This document shows positions 1-8,868 of a stretch of DNA of 64,000 bases, in pieces. The stretch's first letter is position 1. Each line of letters begins with the position of its first letter. The stretch lies in assembly GCA_046296295.1 (NCBI GenBank), contig JBKBLG010000015.1:17691-81690 (forward strand), given 5' to 3'. The notes below the pieces were generated by a model, which saw nothing but the letters and a program-made list of their open reading frames with translations, was not told where the DNA came from and did no database searches. The position numbers and the translations under genes were made by a program. This DNA is from UBA10646 sp046296295 (GTDB taxonomy: Bacteria > Bacteroidota > Bacteroidia > Chitinophagales > Chitinophagaceae).

Positions 1-732
1 GTATACTACCTTACGTGTAGTGGTATCGAGTGTTGCAAATAGCTTGTTTTCGGCAAATACATCACTTTTACTGAGTAGGTTCATCAGTGTGCTCTTACCC
101 ACATTGGTGTATCCTACCAAGGCCACTCGAATTAGCTCTCCGCGTTCTTTGCGTTGGGTAACCGATTGCTTATCAATTTCTTGCAATCGCTTGCGTAGCA
201 GGGCAATTTTGTCTTTTACAATACGACGGTCGGTTTCAATTTCTGTTTCGCCGGGGCCGCGGGTACCAATACCACCCCCTTGACGTTCTAAGTGCTTCCA
301 CATGCCTTTGAGGCGGGGTAATAAATATTGGTATTGCGCCAGTTCAACCTGTACTTTGGCTTGTGCTGTTCGGGCACGGCGAGCAAATATGTCGAGAATT
401 AAATCGCTGCGGTCGATGGTTTTAACATTGGTTGCTTTTTCAATAGCGGTGATTTGGCTTCCTGTTAATTCATCATCGAAAATGAGCAAATCAATATCGC
501 GGCCGCGAACATAATCGGCTATTTCTTCGAGCTTACCCTTGCCTACAAAGGTTTTGCTATCGGGGCGTTGTAGCCGCTGCGTAAATCTTTTTACCGTAAG
601 GGCACCAGCTGTATCGGCCAAAAATTCTAGTTCGTCTAAGTATTCATGCACCTGCACATCGGTTTGTGTGGGCGAAATAAGGCCCACCAACACGGCTTTT
701 TCGTTTTGCTTGATGCTTTGTTTTTCTATCAA
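1..732 (-). CDS. hflX: GTPase HflX, C-terminus cut by window edge
   Basis: This is a ribosome-associated GTPase of the HflX family, which splits or rescues stalled ribosomes under stress. About 244 residues are visible; the rest lies outside the window. Reading the minus strand gives the N-terminal HflX domain, then the family hallmark GPGETEIETDRR near residue 160, and a Walker A motif GYTNVGKST near residue 210, followed by FATLDTT of the switch region. The frame is closed by a TAA at about 745-747 and has no ATG; the best start is TTG at 730-732 (ATT just before it is an alternative). A copy of the 15-mer repeat (588-602) lies inside the gene and is read as LTVK. Plus-strand reading frames over this region are shadows. 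Confidence 0.9.
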   Translation of the reverse strand, partial: MIEKQSIKQNEKAVLVGLISPTQTDVQVHEYLDELEFLADTAGALTVKRFTQRLQRPDSKTFVGKGKLEEIADYVRGRDIDLLIFDDELTGSQITAIEKATNVKTIDRSDLILDIFARRARTAQAKVQVELAQYQYLLPRLKGMWKHLERQGGGIGTRGPGETEIETDRRIVKDKIALLRKRLQEIDKQSVTQRKERGELIRVALVGYTNVGKSTLMNLLSKSDVFAENKLFATLDTTTRKVVY

Positions 733-942
733 AATCTGTACAAATTAGGGGGTAAAGTTAGGGTATCGTAGAAACATGGTGGGGGGGGGGGCGGGGGGGC
801 CCCCCCCCAACCAAAAAAAATATTAATAGAAAAGAAAAAAAGTTNNNNNNNNNNTTCTCTACCAACCCGGGGGGGGCGGCGCCTGCGGCCCCCCCCCACC
901 ATCTACTATCTTATTAGTACCTTACGGTAAATGTGCCATCGC
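733..942. other. Assembly gap with low-complexity flanks
   Basis: Ten N bases occupy 845-854. They are flanked by long G and C homopolymers (about 779-808 and 879-898) and an A-rich stretch. This is characteristic of a scaffold join with poor flanking sequence, so the true distance between hflX and the next gene is unknown. A clean copy of the 15-mer repeat (ACCTTACGGTAAATG) sits at 919-933, downstream of the beta-barrel gene. Confidence 0.9.
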
Positions 943-1695
943 TTATAAACCACCAATGCTTAAACCGATAGAATATGGGCGGAACTCGCCACCAGCATTG
1001 TTTTTCAAGAAATTATTAATTTGATAAGCACCATGCAAGGTGAAGTTGCCTATGCCAAAACGTGCTGTAAGAGCAATACGGGTACCGTTAATAAACTTAC
1101 GTTCTTGCTCTTTTTCAATGTACTTATTGCCATATACGGAGTTGCCGTTTTTATTCTCAAGGTTCTTGCCTTTGGTATACGCTTTTAAGATCTGACCAAC
1201 TTTTACGCCTATTGCAGCTTTAAAGCCTTTGTCGGGTTGTGCAGGGTTGCTCACCCAGCGTAACTCAACAGGTACTTCTACGAAAATGGTAGTAAGCTTA
1301 AACTTATTGAAGTTGGCACTGTCGGTGCCTGTTACAAATGGCCTGAAGGGTAGGCGGGCCGATGTGCTTTTTAAATCAACATAGGTATTGTTGAAATAAA
1401 TGTTGCTGCTACCTATACCTACACCATAAGCAACGCTGTAGTTGGGGCTACTTTTAAAAGGCTTATCAAGCATAAAGTAAAAGTTGAAATGCTTGCCGAA
1501 GCCGGTAGTTCTAACGCTATCTGGACGGTTGGCCCAACCATCGAAACCAAATTGTAGCAGAAAATGGTCGTTAGCTCTGTTGGTTAAATTTAATTTAGGA
1601 GGCGGAGTAGGTAAGGGTTTCGTAGTAGAGTCGGCCTGTGCATATAAGTTCTGTGTGGCAAATAACACCGCCAACGCTATAGCTAATTTCTTCAT
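943..1695 (-). CDS. Outer-membrane beta-barrel protein, PorT-like
   Basis: The 250-residue product begins MKKLAIALAVLFATQ and has a signal peptide ending around AQA at residue 21, followed by a Pro/Thr-rich linker. The rest shows alternating polar and hydrophobic strands with many aromatic residues. A conserved-looking centre (VEVPVELRWVSN) resembles the FVEVPLEL segment typical of PorT-type outer-membrane proteins of Bacteroidota. The C-terminus SIGLSIGGL fits a terminal barrel strand. Some relatives serve gliding or type IX secretion, but nothing here shows that specific role. The gene stands alone, with the assembly gap on its 3' side. Confidence 0.75.
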   Translation of the reverse strand: MKKLAIALAVLFATQNLYAQADSTTKPLPTPPPKLNLTNRANDHFLLQFGFDGWANRPDSVRTTGFGKHFNFYFMLDKPFKSSPNYSVAYGVGIGSSNIYFNNTYVDLKSTSARLPFRPFVTGTDSANFNKFKLTTIFVEVPVELRWVSNPAQPDKGFKAAIGVKVGQILKAYTKGKNLENKNGNSVYGNKYIEKEQERKFINGTRIALTARFGIGNFTLHGAYQINNFLKNNAGGEFRPYSIGLSIGGL

Positions 1696-1932
1696 TCAAG
1701 TATCTGATTATCTAAACAAAAGTTGGGCAATAATACACCGTTCTATGAAAATTGTTAGCAACAAGTAGGTTGTATCAGGTTAAAATAAAGCGAAAAACCA
1801 GATTTGAGCATAACAAATAGCCCGAAAAGGTATTTTTATATCCCGATTGTTATACAATTATATTTTATGCATTGAAACTGCTAATTTGTGCCATTATAAT
1901 TCTCGTTTATCTATTTGAAACATCAAGTTTGT

Positions 1933-2307
1933 ATGAAGGTTTTGATTTCTGAAGATGATAGAAGTATTCAAAAAAATATTGCGTCGCATTTAGATAGCAT
2001 GGGCTTAGAAGTTATTGTTACTTCTGATGGCCGTGAAGCCTTAAAAGTATTGCAAGAAAATGTGCCCGATATTGTAATTACCGATATTGTAATGCCTTAC
2101 ACCAGCGGCTTAGAGCTTATTGGCTTAATAAAGTCGAACATAAGCCGAACCATACCTATTATGGTACTCTCTGCAATTGATGAAGAAGATACTGTGATGA
2201 TTGCTTTTAAACTTGGTGCCGACGATTTTATTACAAAACCTTTTGAATTGCCTGAGCTAACAGTTCGGGTGAACAGACTACTGCAAATGGCTAAATCAAA
2301 AGCATAA
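1933..2307 (+). CDS. Single-domain response regulator (CheY-like)
   Basis: This 124-residue protein is a stand-alone receiver domain. The acidic pocket is at E7-D9, the phospho-acceptor Asp is D51 (VITDIVMPY), and the conserved Lys appears in ITKPFELP near the C-terminus. There is no output domain, so it probably passes phosphate or acts by protein-protein contact. An in-frame TTG lies 18 bases upstream, but ATG at 1933 starts exactly at the first beta strand (MKVLISEDD) and is preferred. A second receiver-only gene follows 33 bases downstream on the same strand, probably cotranscribed. No cognate kinase is in the pair; the kinase operon next door is convergent. Confidence 0.9.
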   Translation: MKVLISEDDRSIQKNIASHLDSMGLEVIVTSDGREALKVLQENVPDIVITDIVMPYTSGLELIGLIKSNISRTIPIMVLSAIDEEDTVMIAFKLGADDFITKPFELPELTVRVNRLLQMAKSKA

Positions 2308-2340
2308 TTTTATCTATACCCTGAATTAGATTGTAACCCC

Positions 2341-2691
2341 ATGAAAATATTAGTAGCTGAAGACGAAGCCCTACTGCTTAAAACAATGGCTATAAAGCTT
2401 GGCCGCGAAGGCTACGAGGTGGTTACCTGTAATAATGGTATCGATGCTTTACAGCAAATTTCTGACGCCAACCCCGATTTAGTAATCACAGATATGAATC
2501 TGCCAGGTGCAGATGGACTTACTATTGTTAAAACTGCTATAGAAGCTCAAAAACAGGTAATGGTGTTATCAGGCATGATACAGGCTGGTAATGTACAAGC
2601 GGCACTTGACCTTGGTGCCTGTGATTTTTTAGAAAAGCCTTTTTCGTTACAAGAACTATCCAAACGTGTAGCAGCAATAGTAACTAAGTAA
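2341..2691 (+). CDS. Single-domain response regulator
   Basis: This is a 116-residue receiver domain without an output domain. The acidic pocket is AEDE (residues 6-9), the phospho-acceptor is D51 in VITDMNLPG, and K99 lies in FLEKPFS. It follows another receiver-only gene on the same strand with a 33-base gap, so the two probably form a small operon. Its 3' end faces the 3' end of the LuxR-type regulator gene 15 bases away. The partner kinase cannot be told from sequence. Confidence 0.9.
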   Translation: MKILVAEDEALLLKTMAIKLGREGYEVVTCNNGIDALQQISDANPDLVITDMNLPGADGLTIVKTAIEAQKQVMVLSGMIQAGNVQAALDLGACDFLEKPFSLQELSKRVAAIVTK

Positions 2692-2706
2692 AGTTGTTAC
2701 GTGCTG

Positions 2707-3342
2707 CTATAATACTACAATACCGTTTTTAATGGCATAAAGCACGGCACCTACACGGTTAGAGGTATCAATTTTCTCAAATACATTTGCCCGTAAGGCT
2801 TCTACAGCTCTAGGCGTAATGTTCATAGCTACTGCAATTTCTTTATACGATTTTTCGCTGCAGCATTGTTTTAAAAATTCTATTTCTTTATCGGTAAGTT
2901 GTACAAGGGTAGTATTGCTATCCATATGCACTAGGTGTACCAATCGGCCTGTAACCAACTCGTTCATATAGAAGCCCTTTTGTATGATACTATTGATAGC
3001 ATCTTTAAAAATTTCAGGTCTGCTATCTTTAAGAATATAGCCTTTAGCACCATAGCGCAACATGCGAATAATCGCTGTATCATTATCAAGCATGCTCAGT
3101 ACCAGTACTTTTACTTGAGGCTGGTTATCTTTAAGCCATAACGTACTCTGGAAACCATCCATCTCGGGCATGTTAATATCCATTAGAACCAAGTCTGGCT
3201 GCTGGCCTTGGGCAAATTTGTCAATCATTTGCTTGCCATTATCTGCTTCAAAAATCACTTTAAAGCCATCAAAAGAATTAATCAGCGATGCCAAACCATT
3301 GCGTAAAAGTGCATGATCATCTACCAAAGCTATCTTAATCAT
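2707..3342 (-). CDS. NarL/LuxR-family response regulator
   Basis: The 211-residue protein has an N-terminal receiver domain (MIKIALVDDH at the start, phospho-acceptor D55 in LVLMDINMPE) and a C-terminal LuxR-type helix-turn-helix from about residue 145 to 205 (LTDKEIEFLKQC, SYKEIAVAMNITPRAVEA). It is a DNA-binding transcription regulator. The longer frame with 11 extra residues is less likely, because the start at 3342 lies at the first receiver strand. That start overlaps the end of the upstream kinase gene by eight bases (ATGATTAA), a sign of translational coupling. It forms a three-gene operon with the kinase and the membrane protein. Confidence 0.92.
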   Translation of the reverse strand: MIKIALVDDHALLRNGLASLINSFDGFKVIFEADNGKQMIDKFAQGQQPDLVLMDINMPEMDGFQSTLWLKDNQPQVKVLVLSMLDNDTAIIRMLRYGAKGYILKDSRPEIFKDAINSIIQKGFYMNELVTGRLVHLVHMDSNTTLVQLTDKEIEFLKQCCSEKSYKEIAVAMNITPRAVEALRANVFEKIDTSNRVGAVLYAIKNGIVVL

Positions 3343-4129
3343 ATAGTTGCTTTTGTATAAGTGAAATAAATACATCTGTACCCAATCCTATTCGACTACG
3401 AATATCTACCGTGCCATTAATCAGTCGAGCTCGGTTTTTAATAGAGCCCAGCCCGATGCCGGTTTTAGTAGGATTAAGCTCTTTAGTAACGAAACCAATG
3501 CCATTATCTGCAATATGTATATTGCATTTGTCGGCTTTACACCAAATATGTACCTTAATATTGTTGGCGTTGGCGTGCTTAACTACATTATTCAGCACTT
3601 CTTGTACCATTCGAAACGCAACAATCGTTTGTTCATTAGTGAGCCAAATTTCATCTTCATAATCGTACACAAATTCTACTGAAATACCAGTACTGCGCTG
3701 TATAAGCTTACATTCATGCTCAACAGCATCAACTAAGCCGAGTGTTGCAATTTTATCGCCATGTAGGCTCCGGCTAAGATCCCTTAAATCAGTAATAGCC
3801 TTAGTTAATAGCTCTTCTGCAAGTGCAATTTTTTCATTTTTATTGTTTTGTAATACGGTATTGAGGTTAAGTTTGACTAAACTCAATACCTGACCTACGT
3901 TATCATGTATTTCTTGGCTGAGGTTGCGGAAAATAGACTCCTGAATTTCAAGTTGCGACTCTAACAAAGTACGTTCATACTCTTGTTGCACTGATAACAT
4001 TTCGTTCATGTGTGCTGTTCTGCGCCTGTGTAATTGGTGAATTAATAGGTAAAAAAATAGAATGAAAATGAGTATGATAACTACTCCAACAATAACAAAT
4101 ATTATCTGATATAGAGGCGCTTGTAACAT
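3335..4129 (-). CDS. Sensor histidine kinase, HisKA_3 (NarX/DesK type)
   Basis: This is a 264-residue membrane-anchored histidine kinase. One transmembrane helix spans about residues 9-33, followed by a coiled-coil linker. The dimerisation and phospho-acceptor motif EIHDNVGQVLSL has its His at residue 75. The HATPase_c domain follows, with N-box EVLNNVVKHANA, DNGIGF, and GIGLGSIKNRARL. It has no sensing domain of its own. The upstream gene encodes a multipass membrane protein whose last 28 bases overlap this gene, so that protein may supply the signal input. The downstream partner is the LuxR-type regulator, which it overlaps by eight bases. Confidence 0.92.
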   Translation of the reverse strand: MLQAPLYQIIFVIVGVVIILIFILFFYLLIHQLHRRRTAHMNEMLSVQQEYERTLLESQLEIQESIFRNLSQEIHDNVGQVLSLVKLNLNTVLQNNKNEKIALAEELLTKAITDLRDLSRSLHGDKIATLGLVDAVEHECKLIQRSTGISVEFVYDYEDEIWLTNEQTIVAFRMVQEVLNNVVKHANANNIKVHIWCKADKCNIHIADNGIGFVTKELNPTKTGIGLGSIKNRARLINGTVDIRSRIGLGTDVFISLIQKQLYD

Positions 4130-4755
4130 GCTAACGCTACAATAATAAGTATGAACCTAATAATATTTGCAATACTTTCAATTGTGAGTAAGTTATTTGC
4201 TTCTTGTATCAAATTTAGTTGATAGAAATAACGATAGGCTATAACTGATAAAATAGTAAGTGCCGCATACTGTAAAAAAGCGGTAGCTATCCAAAACTCC
4301 GGTAACCTTTGGAAGTACATCACCTTTTCAGTGCCAGCAATGTTTAGTAAAAACGCCATGCAAATGACGAGTGTTATCATGTGAGATAGGCCTAATGCTA
4401 AACTATTCAAGTTGTACCAACCCTCAATAAAAACAATATCTGCTAGCCATATTACTACAAATACCCCTGTGCCTACAATTAGTAGCCTTTGTATGGTTGG
4501 GTTAAAGCCCTCTTTGAAAAGCATTGCAGTAAGTAATAAGTGCCAAATTCCGTACACATGATGGAATAGCCATAGTTGTGTACCGCTGATGTTCGTGTAG
4601 AGCTGTATAATTTGGTGTACCAACGAAAGCCCAATAAACCAAACTAATGGATGGGGTACGATTTTTAAATGTTGTCGCTCTAAGTAGTAATATATTAAAA
4701 CTACAAATGGCAGTAATACATTACTAATAACGGTTAAAAGTTCAAAACTATGCAT
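4102..4755 (-). CDS. Multipass membrane protein of a two-component operon
   Basis: The 217-residue product is mostly hydrophobic and has roughly six or seven transmembrane helices, for example residues 8-24, 36-52, 88-106, 114-138, 150-172 and 195-212. I recognise no named family. The gene is the first of an operon with a histidine kinase (28-base overlap) and a LuxR-type regulator. This suggests it acts as a membrane sensor or partner of the kinase, which has only one transmembrane helix. That role is inferred from context only. Confidence 0.7.
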   Translation of the reverse strand: MHSFELLTVISNVLLPFVVLIYYYLERQHLKIVPHPLVWFIGLSLVHQIIQLYTNISGTQLWLFHHVYGIWHLLLTAMLFKEGFNPTIQRLLIVGTGVFVVIWLADIVFIEGWYNLNSLALGLSHMITLVICMAFLLNIAGTEKVMYFQRLPEFWIATAFLQYAALTILSVIAYRYFYQLNLIQEANNLLTIESIANIIRFILIIVALACYKRLYIR

Positions 4756-4986
4756 GCATGCCTCACATTTTAAACTACCTTATTTGAAAGGCGTATTCGG
4801 CAGCAGCTATATTTGTTGCTTTATTGCATATTTTCAATGGCTTGCCTCAGCCTGTTTTAAGGATAGTTCTCGTTACAACAGTAGCACTATATAATAAAAT
4901 GCAAAATAATTGTATATAGTGCATATTACGTATGTGAAATTTCACAAATTTTTATTTATTTTCCATTTACCGTAAGGTGCAAAAAA

Positions 4987-5014
4987 AATCCTACAAGCTT
5001 ATTGCTGTAGGATT
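4987..5014 (-). terminator. Rho-independent terminator after the DUF4290 gene
   Basis: The arms AATCCTACA and TGTAGGATT pair with a loop of about ten bases. Read on the minus strand, the hairpin is followed by a run of T (complement of the A run at 4981-4988). It lies just past the DUF4290 stop codon. A copy of the 15-mer repeat (4964-4978) follows it. Confidence 0.75.
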
Positions 5015-5042
5015 TTAAATATCATACTTGCGTAAATGATGA

Positions 5043-5789
5043 TTATATTTTATTACGCTTACCAAAATTGCGGTTACCGCCATTGCTAGGGCCATTGCCA
5101 TATTTTGGACGATTACCACCGCCACCATTTCTGTTGTTACCACCATTTCTGTTGCTGCCACCGTTATTGTTGCGGTTGTTACGATTGCCACCAAAATTTT
5201 GGCGACCATTGTTGCGGCCAATGGGTCGGTAGTCGTCGCGTTCTATCTGATTTCTATGCCGTATGTAAGGGGTGTTGCTAAACTCTAGGGCACCTCCGGT
5301 AATAGCATCTAGTTCGCTACGTATAGCATCGTCATGTACCAGTTCTTTATGCCAATTGCTGTAGCTTAACTTCATATAGTAAGCAATGGCATGTGCAAAT
5401 CCAGCCTTTTTTTCTTGGTCGGGCTCATCCATGGCTTTGTTAATAACAGTTTCAAGGTTTTTGCCCAAGTGCGAATACTTCGGATAACGTTTCGGGTATG
5501 GCAAAGGGGCCGGCTTAGCTTTGTAAGTTTCTTTCTCTGGCATGGGGAACGGGCTATCTACATCGAGCGAAAAGTTGCTCATAAAGTGCAGATGATCCCA
5601 AAGCATATGCCTAAAATCTTCCACGTTTTTTAGATGTGGATTTAATATAGCCATTAATTCAACGAGCACTTTCGCTTGTTGACTTCTTTTCTCACGGTCT
5701 TCAATTGTAAATAGATAATCTACCATTTGCTGCACATTACGACCGTATTCTCGCATGTTCAGCAGCTTGCGTTGTGTGTTGTACGTCAT
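5043..5789 (-). CDS. DUF4290 family protein with Asn/Gly/Arg-rich tail
   Basis: This is a 248-residue protein of a Bacteroidota-specific family of unknown function, recognised by its start MTYNTQRKLLNMREYGRNVQ and the following helical domain (about residues 1-180). The C-terminal 60 residues or so are low complexity, rich in Asn, Gly and Arg (GGNRNNRNNNGG), resembling RGG-like tails of nucleic-acid binding proteins. A longer frame adds 13 residues, but the start at 5789 matches the family. It follows the lipid kinase gene on the same strand. A possible RNA-binding role is inferred from the tail only. Confidence 0.85.
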   Translation of the reverse strand: MTYNTQRKLLNMREYGRNVQQMVDYLFTIEDREKRSQQAKVLVELMAILNPHLKNVEDFRHMLWDHLHFMSNFSLDVDSPFPMPEKETYKAKPAPLPYPKRYPKYSHLGKNLETVINKAMDEPDQEKKAGFAHAIAYYMKLSYSNWHKELVHDDAIRSELDAITGGALEFSNTPYIRHRNQIERDDYRPIGRNNGRQNFGGNRNNRNNNGGSNRNGGNNRNGGGGNRPKYGNGPSNGGNRNFGKRNKI

Positions 5790-5830
5790 ATCAGCTACAA
5801 AAAGCACATACTGGGTTTGGGTTATCACCC

Positions 5831-6733
5831 TTAGGCTTGAATCAGTTGAAAGTAGTTGGGAAGTACAGTGTAATGCACTGTTTCAGCACTGTTCAAAACC
5901 GGTTCACCATCAATATGTAGTGGTGCTAATTTTAAATTATGAATAGTAATTTTTGGCGTTTGAAAGTACAATACATTTTTGGTTGTAATGTCATCTACCA
6001 ACGCCTGAAGCTTGTTGTTGCCTCTAATTTGTCGCAAAATAGCGAAAGGTAATTTCATTTTGCTCATTTTTTGTACAATAACAATATCTAAGAGTCCATC
6101 GTTGAGGCTAGCTTTTGGTGCAATCGTGAAATTATTGCCGAATTGATTGCTATTAGCAACACTGATAAAGTAGGCATCGGTGAAAAATTCAAACTCTGGT
6201 AAGCTCACTTTAAATTGATAAGGCTGTGCTTTAAATAAAGCTACAATGCTTTGTTGTGCATAAGTAAATAGACCTCTTGTGCTTTTCTGCGCAAATTCAT
6301 GTGCTACGGTAGCATCAAAGCCAACACCACTGAGCATACAACTAAAATGGCCGTTCACTTCAAAGGCATCTACCCAATGTGCTTTGCCTTTGAAAATGAG
6401 TTCAATAGCTGCACTCGGTTTTTTGGGAATACCAGCAGCATAAGCAAGCCCATTGCCGCTACCCAATGGAATAATGGCGAAAGCCACCTTTGTAATAGCC
6501 AATGCCTTAACAACAGCATTTACAGTACCATCGCCACCAATAATAACAACAACATCGGTATGTTCTGCCTTAATTTTTTCTTCTACCAAAGTATAGTTGC
6601 CTTGAGCACTGGTTGGCATTATATCGAGTGTAACGTTGCGCTTACTACAAGCCAATTGTAACGCCGCAACCACCGCATCTTTTTTCTGTGTACCACTAAT
6701 GGGGTTCACGAGGGCTATTATTTTTTGAAGCAT
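5831..6733 (-). CDS. Diacylglycerol/lipid kinase family protein
   Basis: The 300-residue protein belongs to the YegS/DgkB/sphingosine kinase family, which phosphorylates lipid hydroxyl groups with ATP. The nucleotide-binding motif GGDGTVN is at residues 66-72, preceded by the N-terminal NPISGTQ strand motif. IPLGSGNGLAYAAG follows as the second conserved block. The C-terminal beta-sandwich contains LNDGLLDIVIV, and HIDGEPV is near the end. Its exact lipid substrate cannot be read from the sequence. It lies between fabH and DUF4290 on the same strand, with about 42 bases to the DUF4290 start, so cotranscription is likely. Confidence 0.93.
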   Translation of the reverse strand: MLQKIIALVNPISGTQKKDAVVAALQLACSKRNVTLDIMPTSAQGNYTLVEEKIKAEHTDVVVIIGGDGTVNAVVKALAITKVAFAIIPLGSGNGLAYAAGIPKKPSAAIELIFKGKAHWVDAFEVNGHFSCMLSGVGFDATVAHEFAQKSTRGLFTYAQQSIVALFKAQPYQFKVSLPEFEFFTDAYFISVANSNQFGNNFTIAPKASLNDGLLDIVIVQKMSKMKLPFAILRQIRGNNKLQALVDDITTKNVLYFQTPKITIHNLKLAPLHIDGEPVLNSAETVHYTVLPNYFQLIQA

Positions 6734-6780
6734 AAGCTCATTAAGTTATAGCAGTGCTTGGTAGCATATTATAGGGTTAA

Positions 6781-7824
6781 TTACCAATGTAGTAATGCAC
6801 TAGCCCAAGTAAAGCCACTACCAAAAGCAGCTAAACAAACCAAGTCACCTTCTTTAATTTTTCCTTCTTCCCAAGCCTCACATAATGCAATAGGCACACT
6901 TGCAGCCGTGGTGTTACCATATTTTTGGATGTTATTATATACCTGATCGTCGCTTAAGCCTAACTGATGTTGTACAAATTGCGATATGCGTAAGTTGGCT
7001 TGGTGTGGTATCAACATGTCAATGTTTGCTGGCTCCAATCCATTTGCTTGTAATGCTTCCATAATTACTTCAGGAAACTTTACTACCGCTTTTTTGAATA
7101 CAGCAGGCCCATCCATATACGGAAAGTTTTGAGCACTGTCAATCATTTCGTGGCTCATAAACATTTCACCCATGGTAGCATCGGCAAAGTTGGCGTAGTG
7201 CCCCCATTTATTGGCATGCGTGCCAGGGTTGTACATAGCTAAAATTTCGGCCGATGCACCATCGCTATGTAGGTGCGTACTCAATATGCCGCGGTTGGGT
7301 TCATCGGTTGCTTGTAATACTACAGCTCCGGCACCATCCCCAAAAATTACACTTACATTTCTGCCTCTGGTGCTAAAATCTAAACCAAAACTGTGTTTTT
7401 CGCTACCTACTACAAGTATGTTTTTGTACATACCCGATTTAATAAACTGGTCAGCAACACTTATGGCGTATACAAAACCACTACATTGGTTTCTAATATC
7501 TAAAGCACCAATTTCACGCATGCCCATTTCACGCTGTAGCAGTACACCGCAGCCCGGGAAATAATAGTCGGGACTCAAAGTGGCAAAAACAATAAAATCA
7601 ATGTCGCCAGAAGTAATGCCAGCGTTTGCTATGGCTACTTTACTGGCTTCAACCGCCATGGTAGTCGTAGTTTCGTTGGTTCTGTGAGCGTAGCGGCGCT
7701 CCTGAATACCCGTACGTTCCTGAATCCATTCGTCGCTGGTATCCATATATTGCTTTAACTCTTCATTGGTAACTACACGTTCAGGTACATACTTACCAAT
7801 ACCAGCTATTTTACTTTTTGGCAT
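6781..7824 (-). CDS. fabH: 3-oxoacyl-ACP synthase III family protein
   Basis: This 347-residue ketosynthase condenses acyl-CoA with malonyl-ACP, the first elongation step of fatty acid synthesis. The catalytic Cys is C114 in RNQCSGFVYA, the His lies in IPHQANLRI, and the Asn in YGNTTAASVPIAL, so the Cys-His-Asn triad is complete. The N-terminus MPKSKIAGIGKYVPERVVTN and DEWIQERTGI are typical. It is slightly longer than E. coli FabH, which is common for the KAS III paralogues of Bacteroidota. A paralogue role in a secondary pathway cannot be excluded. A TACTTTTG element 21 bases upstream of the start is a likely promoter. Confidence 0.9.
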   Translation of the reverse strand: MPKSKIAGIGKYVPERVVTNEELKQYMDTSDEWIQERTGIQERRYAHRTNETTTTMAVEASKVAIANAGITSGDIDFIVFATLSPDYYFPGCGVLLQREMGMREIGALDIRNQCSGFVYAISVADQFIKSGMYKNILVVGSEKHSFGLDFSTRGRNVSVIFGDGAGAVVLQATDEPNRGILSTHLHSDGASAEILAMYNPGTHANKWGHYANFADATMGEMFMSHEMIDSAQNFPYMDGPAVFKKAVVKFPEVIMEALQANGLEPANIDMLIPHQANLRISQFVQHQLGLSDDQVYNNIQKYGNTTAASVPIALCEAWEEGKIKEGDLVCLAAFGSGFTWASALLHW

Positions 7825-7845
7825 CGCAATCGAACTTTAAACGAA

Positions 7846-7853
7846 CAAAAGTA
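7846..7853 (-). promoter_or_regulatory. Candidate -7 element for fabH
   Basis: Read on the minus strand the bases are TACTTTTG, matching the Bacteroidota -7 consensus TAnnTTTG, 21 bases before the fabH ATG. No clear TTTG -33 element is visible at the expected distance, so the call is moderate. Confidence 0.45.
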
Positions 7854-8011
7854 AGGGGATTGTACTGCCTTCGTTCGTGTTAATCATTCAAATCAAGGCT
7901 TTTTAACTTGTTTTATTGTTTTAACTATCCTTACGGTAGATGTTTTTTTATGGGTGATATCATTTGCAATTTAATTACGATTATATTCGTACTTTAATAA
8001 TGTTTTTGTGT

Positions 8012-8842
8012 ATGAAAAAAACTTGTATAACACTTGTACTAATGCTTTCTGCTTATTGGTTACAAGCACAACAAACAGGTATAGTACAATACGAACGCAC
8101 CACCAAAATTCAAATGAATACCAATAATTTACCGGAAGGTGCTCCTAACATTCCTAACGAGCGTAAAGCGAAACAAGAGTTGCTTTTTAATGATTCTACC
8201 AGTTTATACCGCGATGTTATTGAAGATGAACCAGAAGCTTTTGAAGGCGGAGGCAATGTACGCATGTTTCGTTTTGGCGGTGGTAACACACAGTTTTATA
8301 AAAATTTCAACTCGCTGCTGTTGGTAGAAGCTAGAGAAATGTTCGATAGAAAGTATCTTATCAACGATACCATTAAGCCTCAAAAGTGGAAGCCACAACC
8401 TGGCGAAACACGCATTATAGCTGGACATACCTGTTATAAGGCAACACTAACCATTACTGCTACCGAAATGTTTGGTAACACCCGCCGTATAACTCTCAAC
8501 AATGGCTCACAACAGCCTGCCAGCGATACAACAGTTGCCAAAACGCCAGCACCACCACGTACCGTAGAAATTGAAGCTTGGTATGCTGTAGATATACCCG
8601 TACCTACTGGCCCCGATACTTATGGCGGATTACCAGGGTTAATTTTAGGATTATATACTAACGATGGGCGTTTGAGTATTGTAGCAACCAATGTAAGCCT
8701 TACGGCAAATGTTCATAAAGATTTGAAACAACCTTCAAAAGGTAAGGCAATGTCAAGAGCAGCCTTTGTAGAAGAGTTACGGAAAATAATGGAAGAGCAA
8801 AGAGCAAATATGGGTGGCCGTGGCCGCGTTATTATGCAATAA
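8012..8842 (+). CDS. GLPGLI family protein
   Basis: The 276-residue protein has a signal peptide (MKKTCITLVLMLSAYWLQAQQ, cleaved near residue 20) and belongs to the GLPGLI family of Bacteroidota, named for the motif seen here in YGGLPGLILGLYTNDG. The family is exported, often encoded next to TonB-dependent receptors, and has no established function. The upstream alternative starts (TTG/ATG in MQFNYDY... and MFLCM) are less likely, because MKKTC opens a canonical signal peptide. The gene ends in a strong terminator. Two repeat-like segments lie inside the gene: a full copy at 8698 read as LTAN, and a one-mismatch copy at about 8137. Confidence 0.88.
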   Translation: MKKTCITLVLMLSAYWLQAQQTGIVQYERTTKIQMNTNNLPEGAPNIPNERKAKQELLFNDSTSLYRDVIEDEPEAFEGGGNVRMFRFGGGNTQFYKNFNSLLLVEAREMFDRKYLINDTIKPQKWKPQPGETRIIAGHTCYKATLTITATEMFGNTRRITLNNGSQQPASDTTVAKTPAPPRTVEIEAWYAVDIPVPTGPDTYGGLPGLILGLYTNDGRLSIVATNVSLTANVHKDLKQPSKGKAMSRAAFVEELRKIMEEQRANMGGRGRVIMQ

Positions 8843-8868
8843 CATTGCTGTATATTTAAACATGCCAA

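Noticed and set aside
20..748. Three plus-strand reading frames at the left end
   Set aside because: They are antisense to hflX, which shows clear GTPase motifs on the minus strand.
5050..5200. Short tandem-like repeats resembling a CRISPR or satellite
   Set aside because: The periodicity comes from Asn, Gly and Arg codons of the DUF4290 tail; there are no spacers or uniform repeats.
5015..5221. Ala/Val/Thr-rich minus-strand frame within the DUF4290 tail
   Set aside because: It is a frame-shifted reading of the Asn/Gly-rich repeat codons, with biased composition and no independent support.
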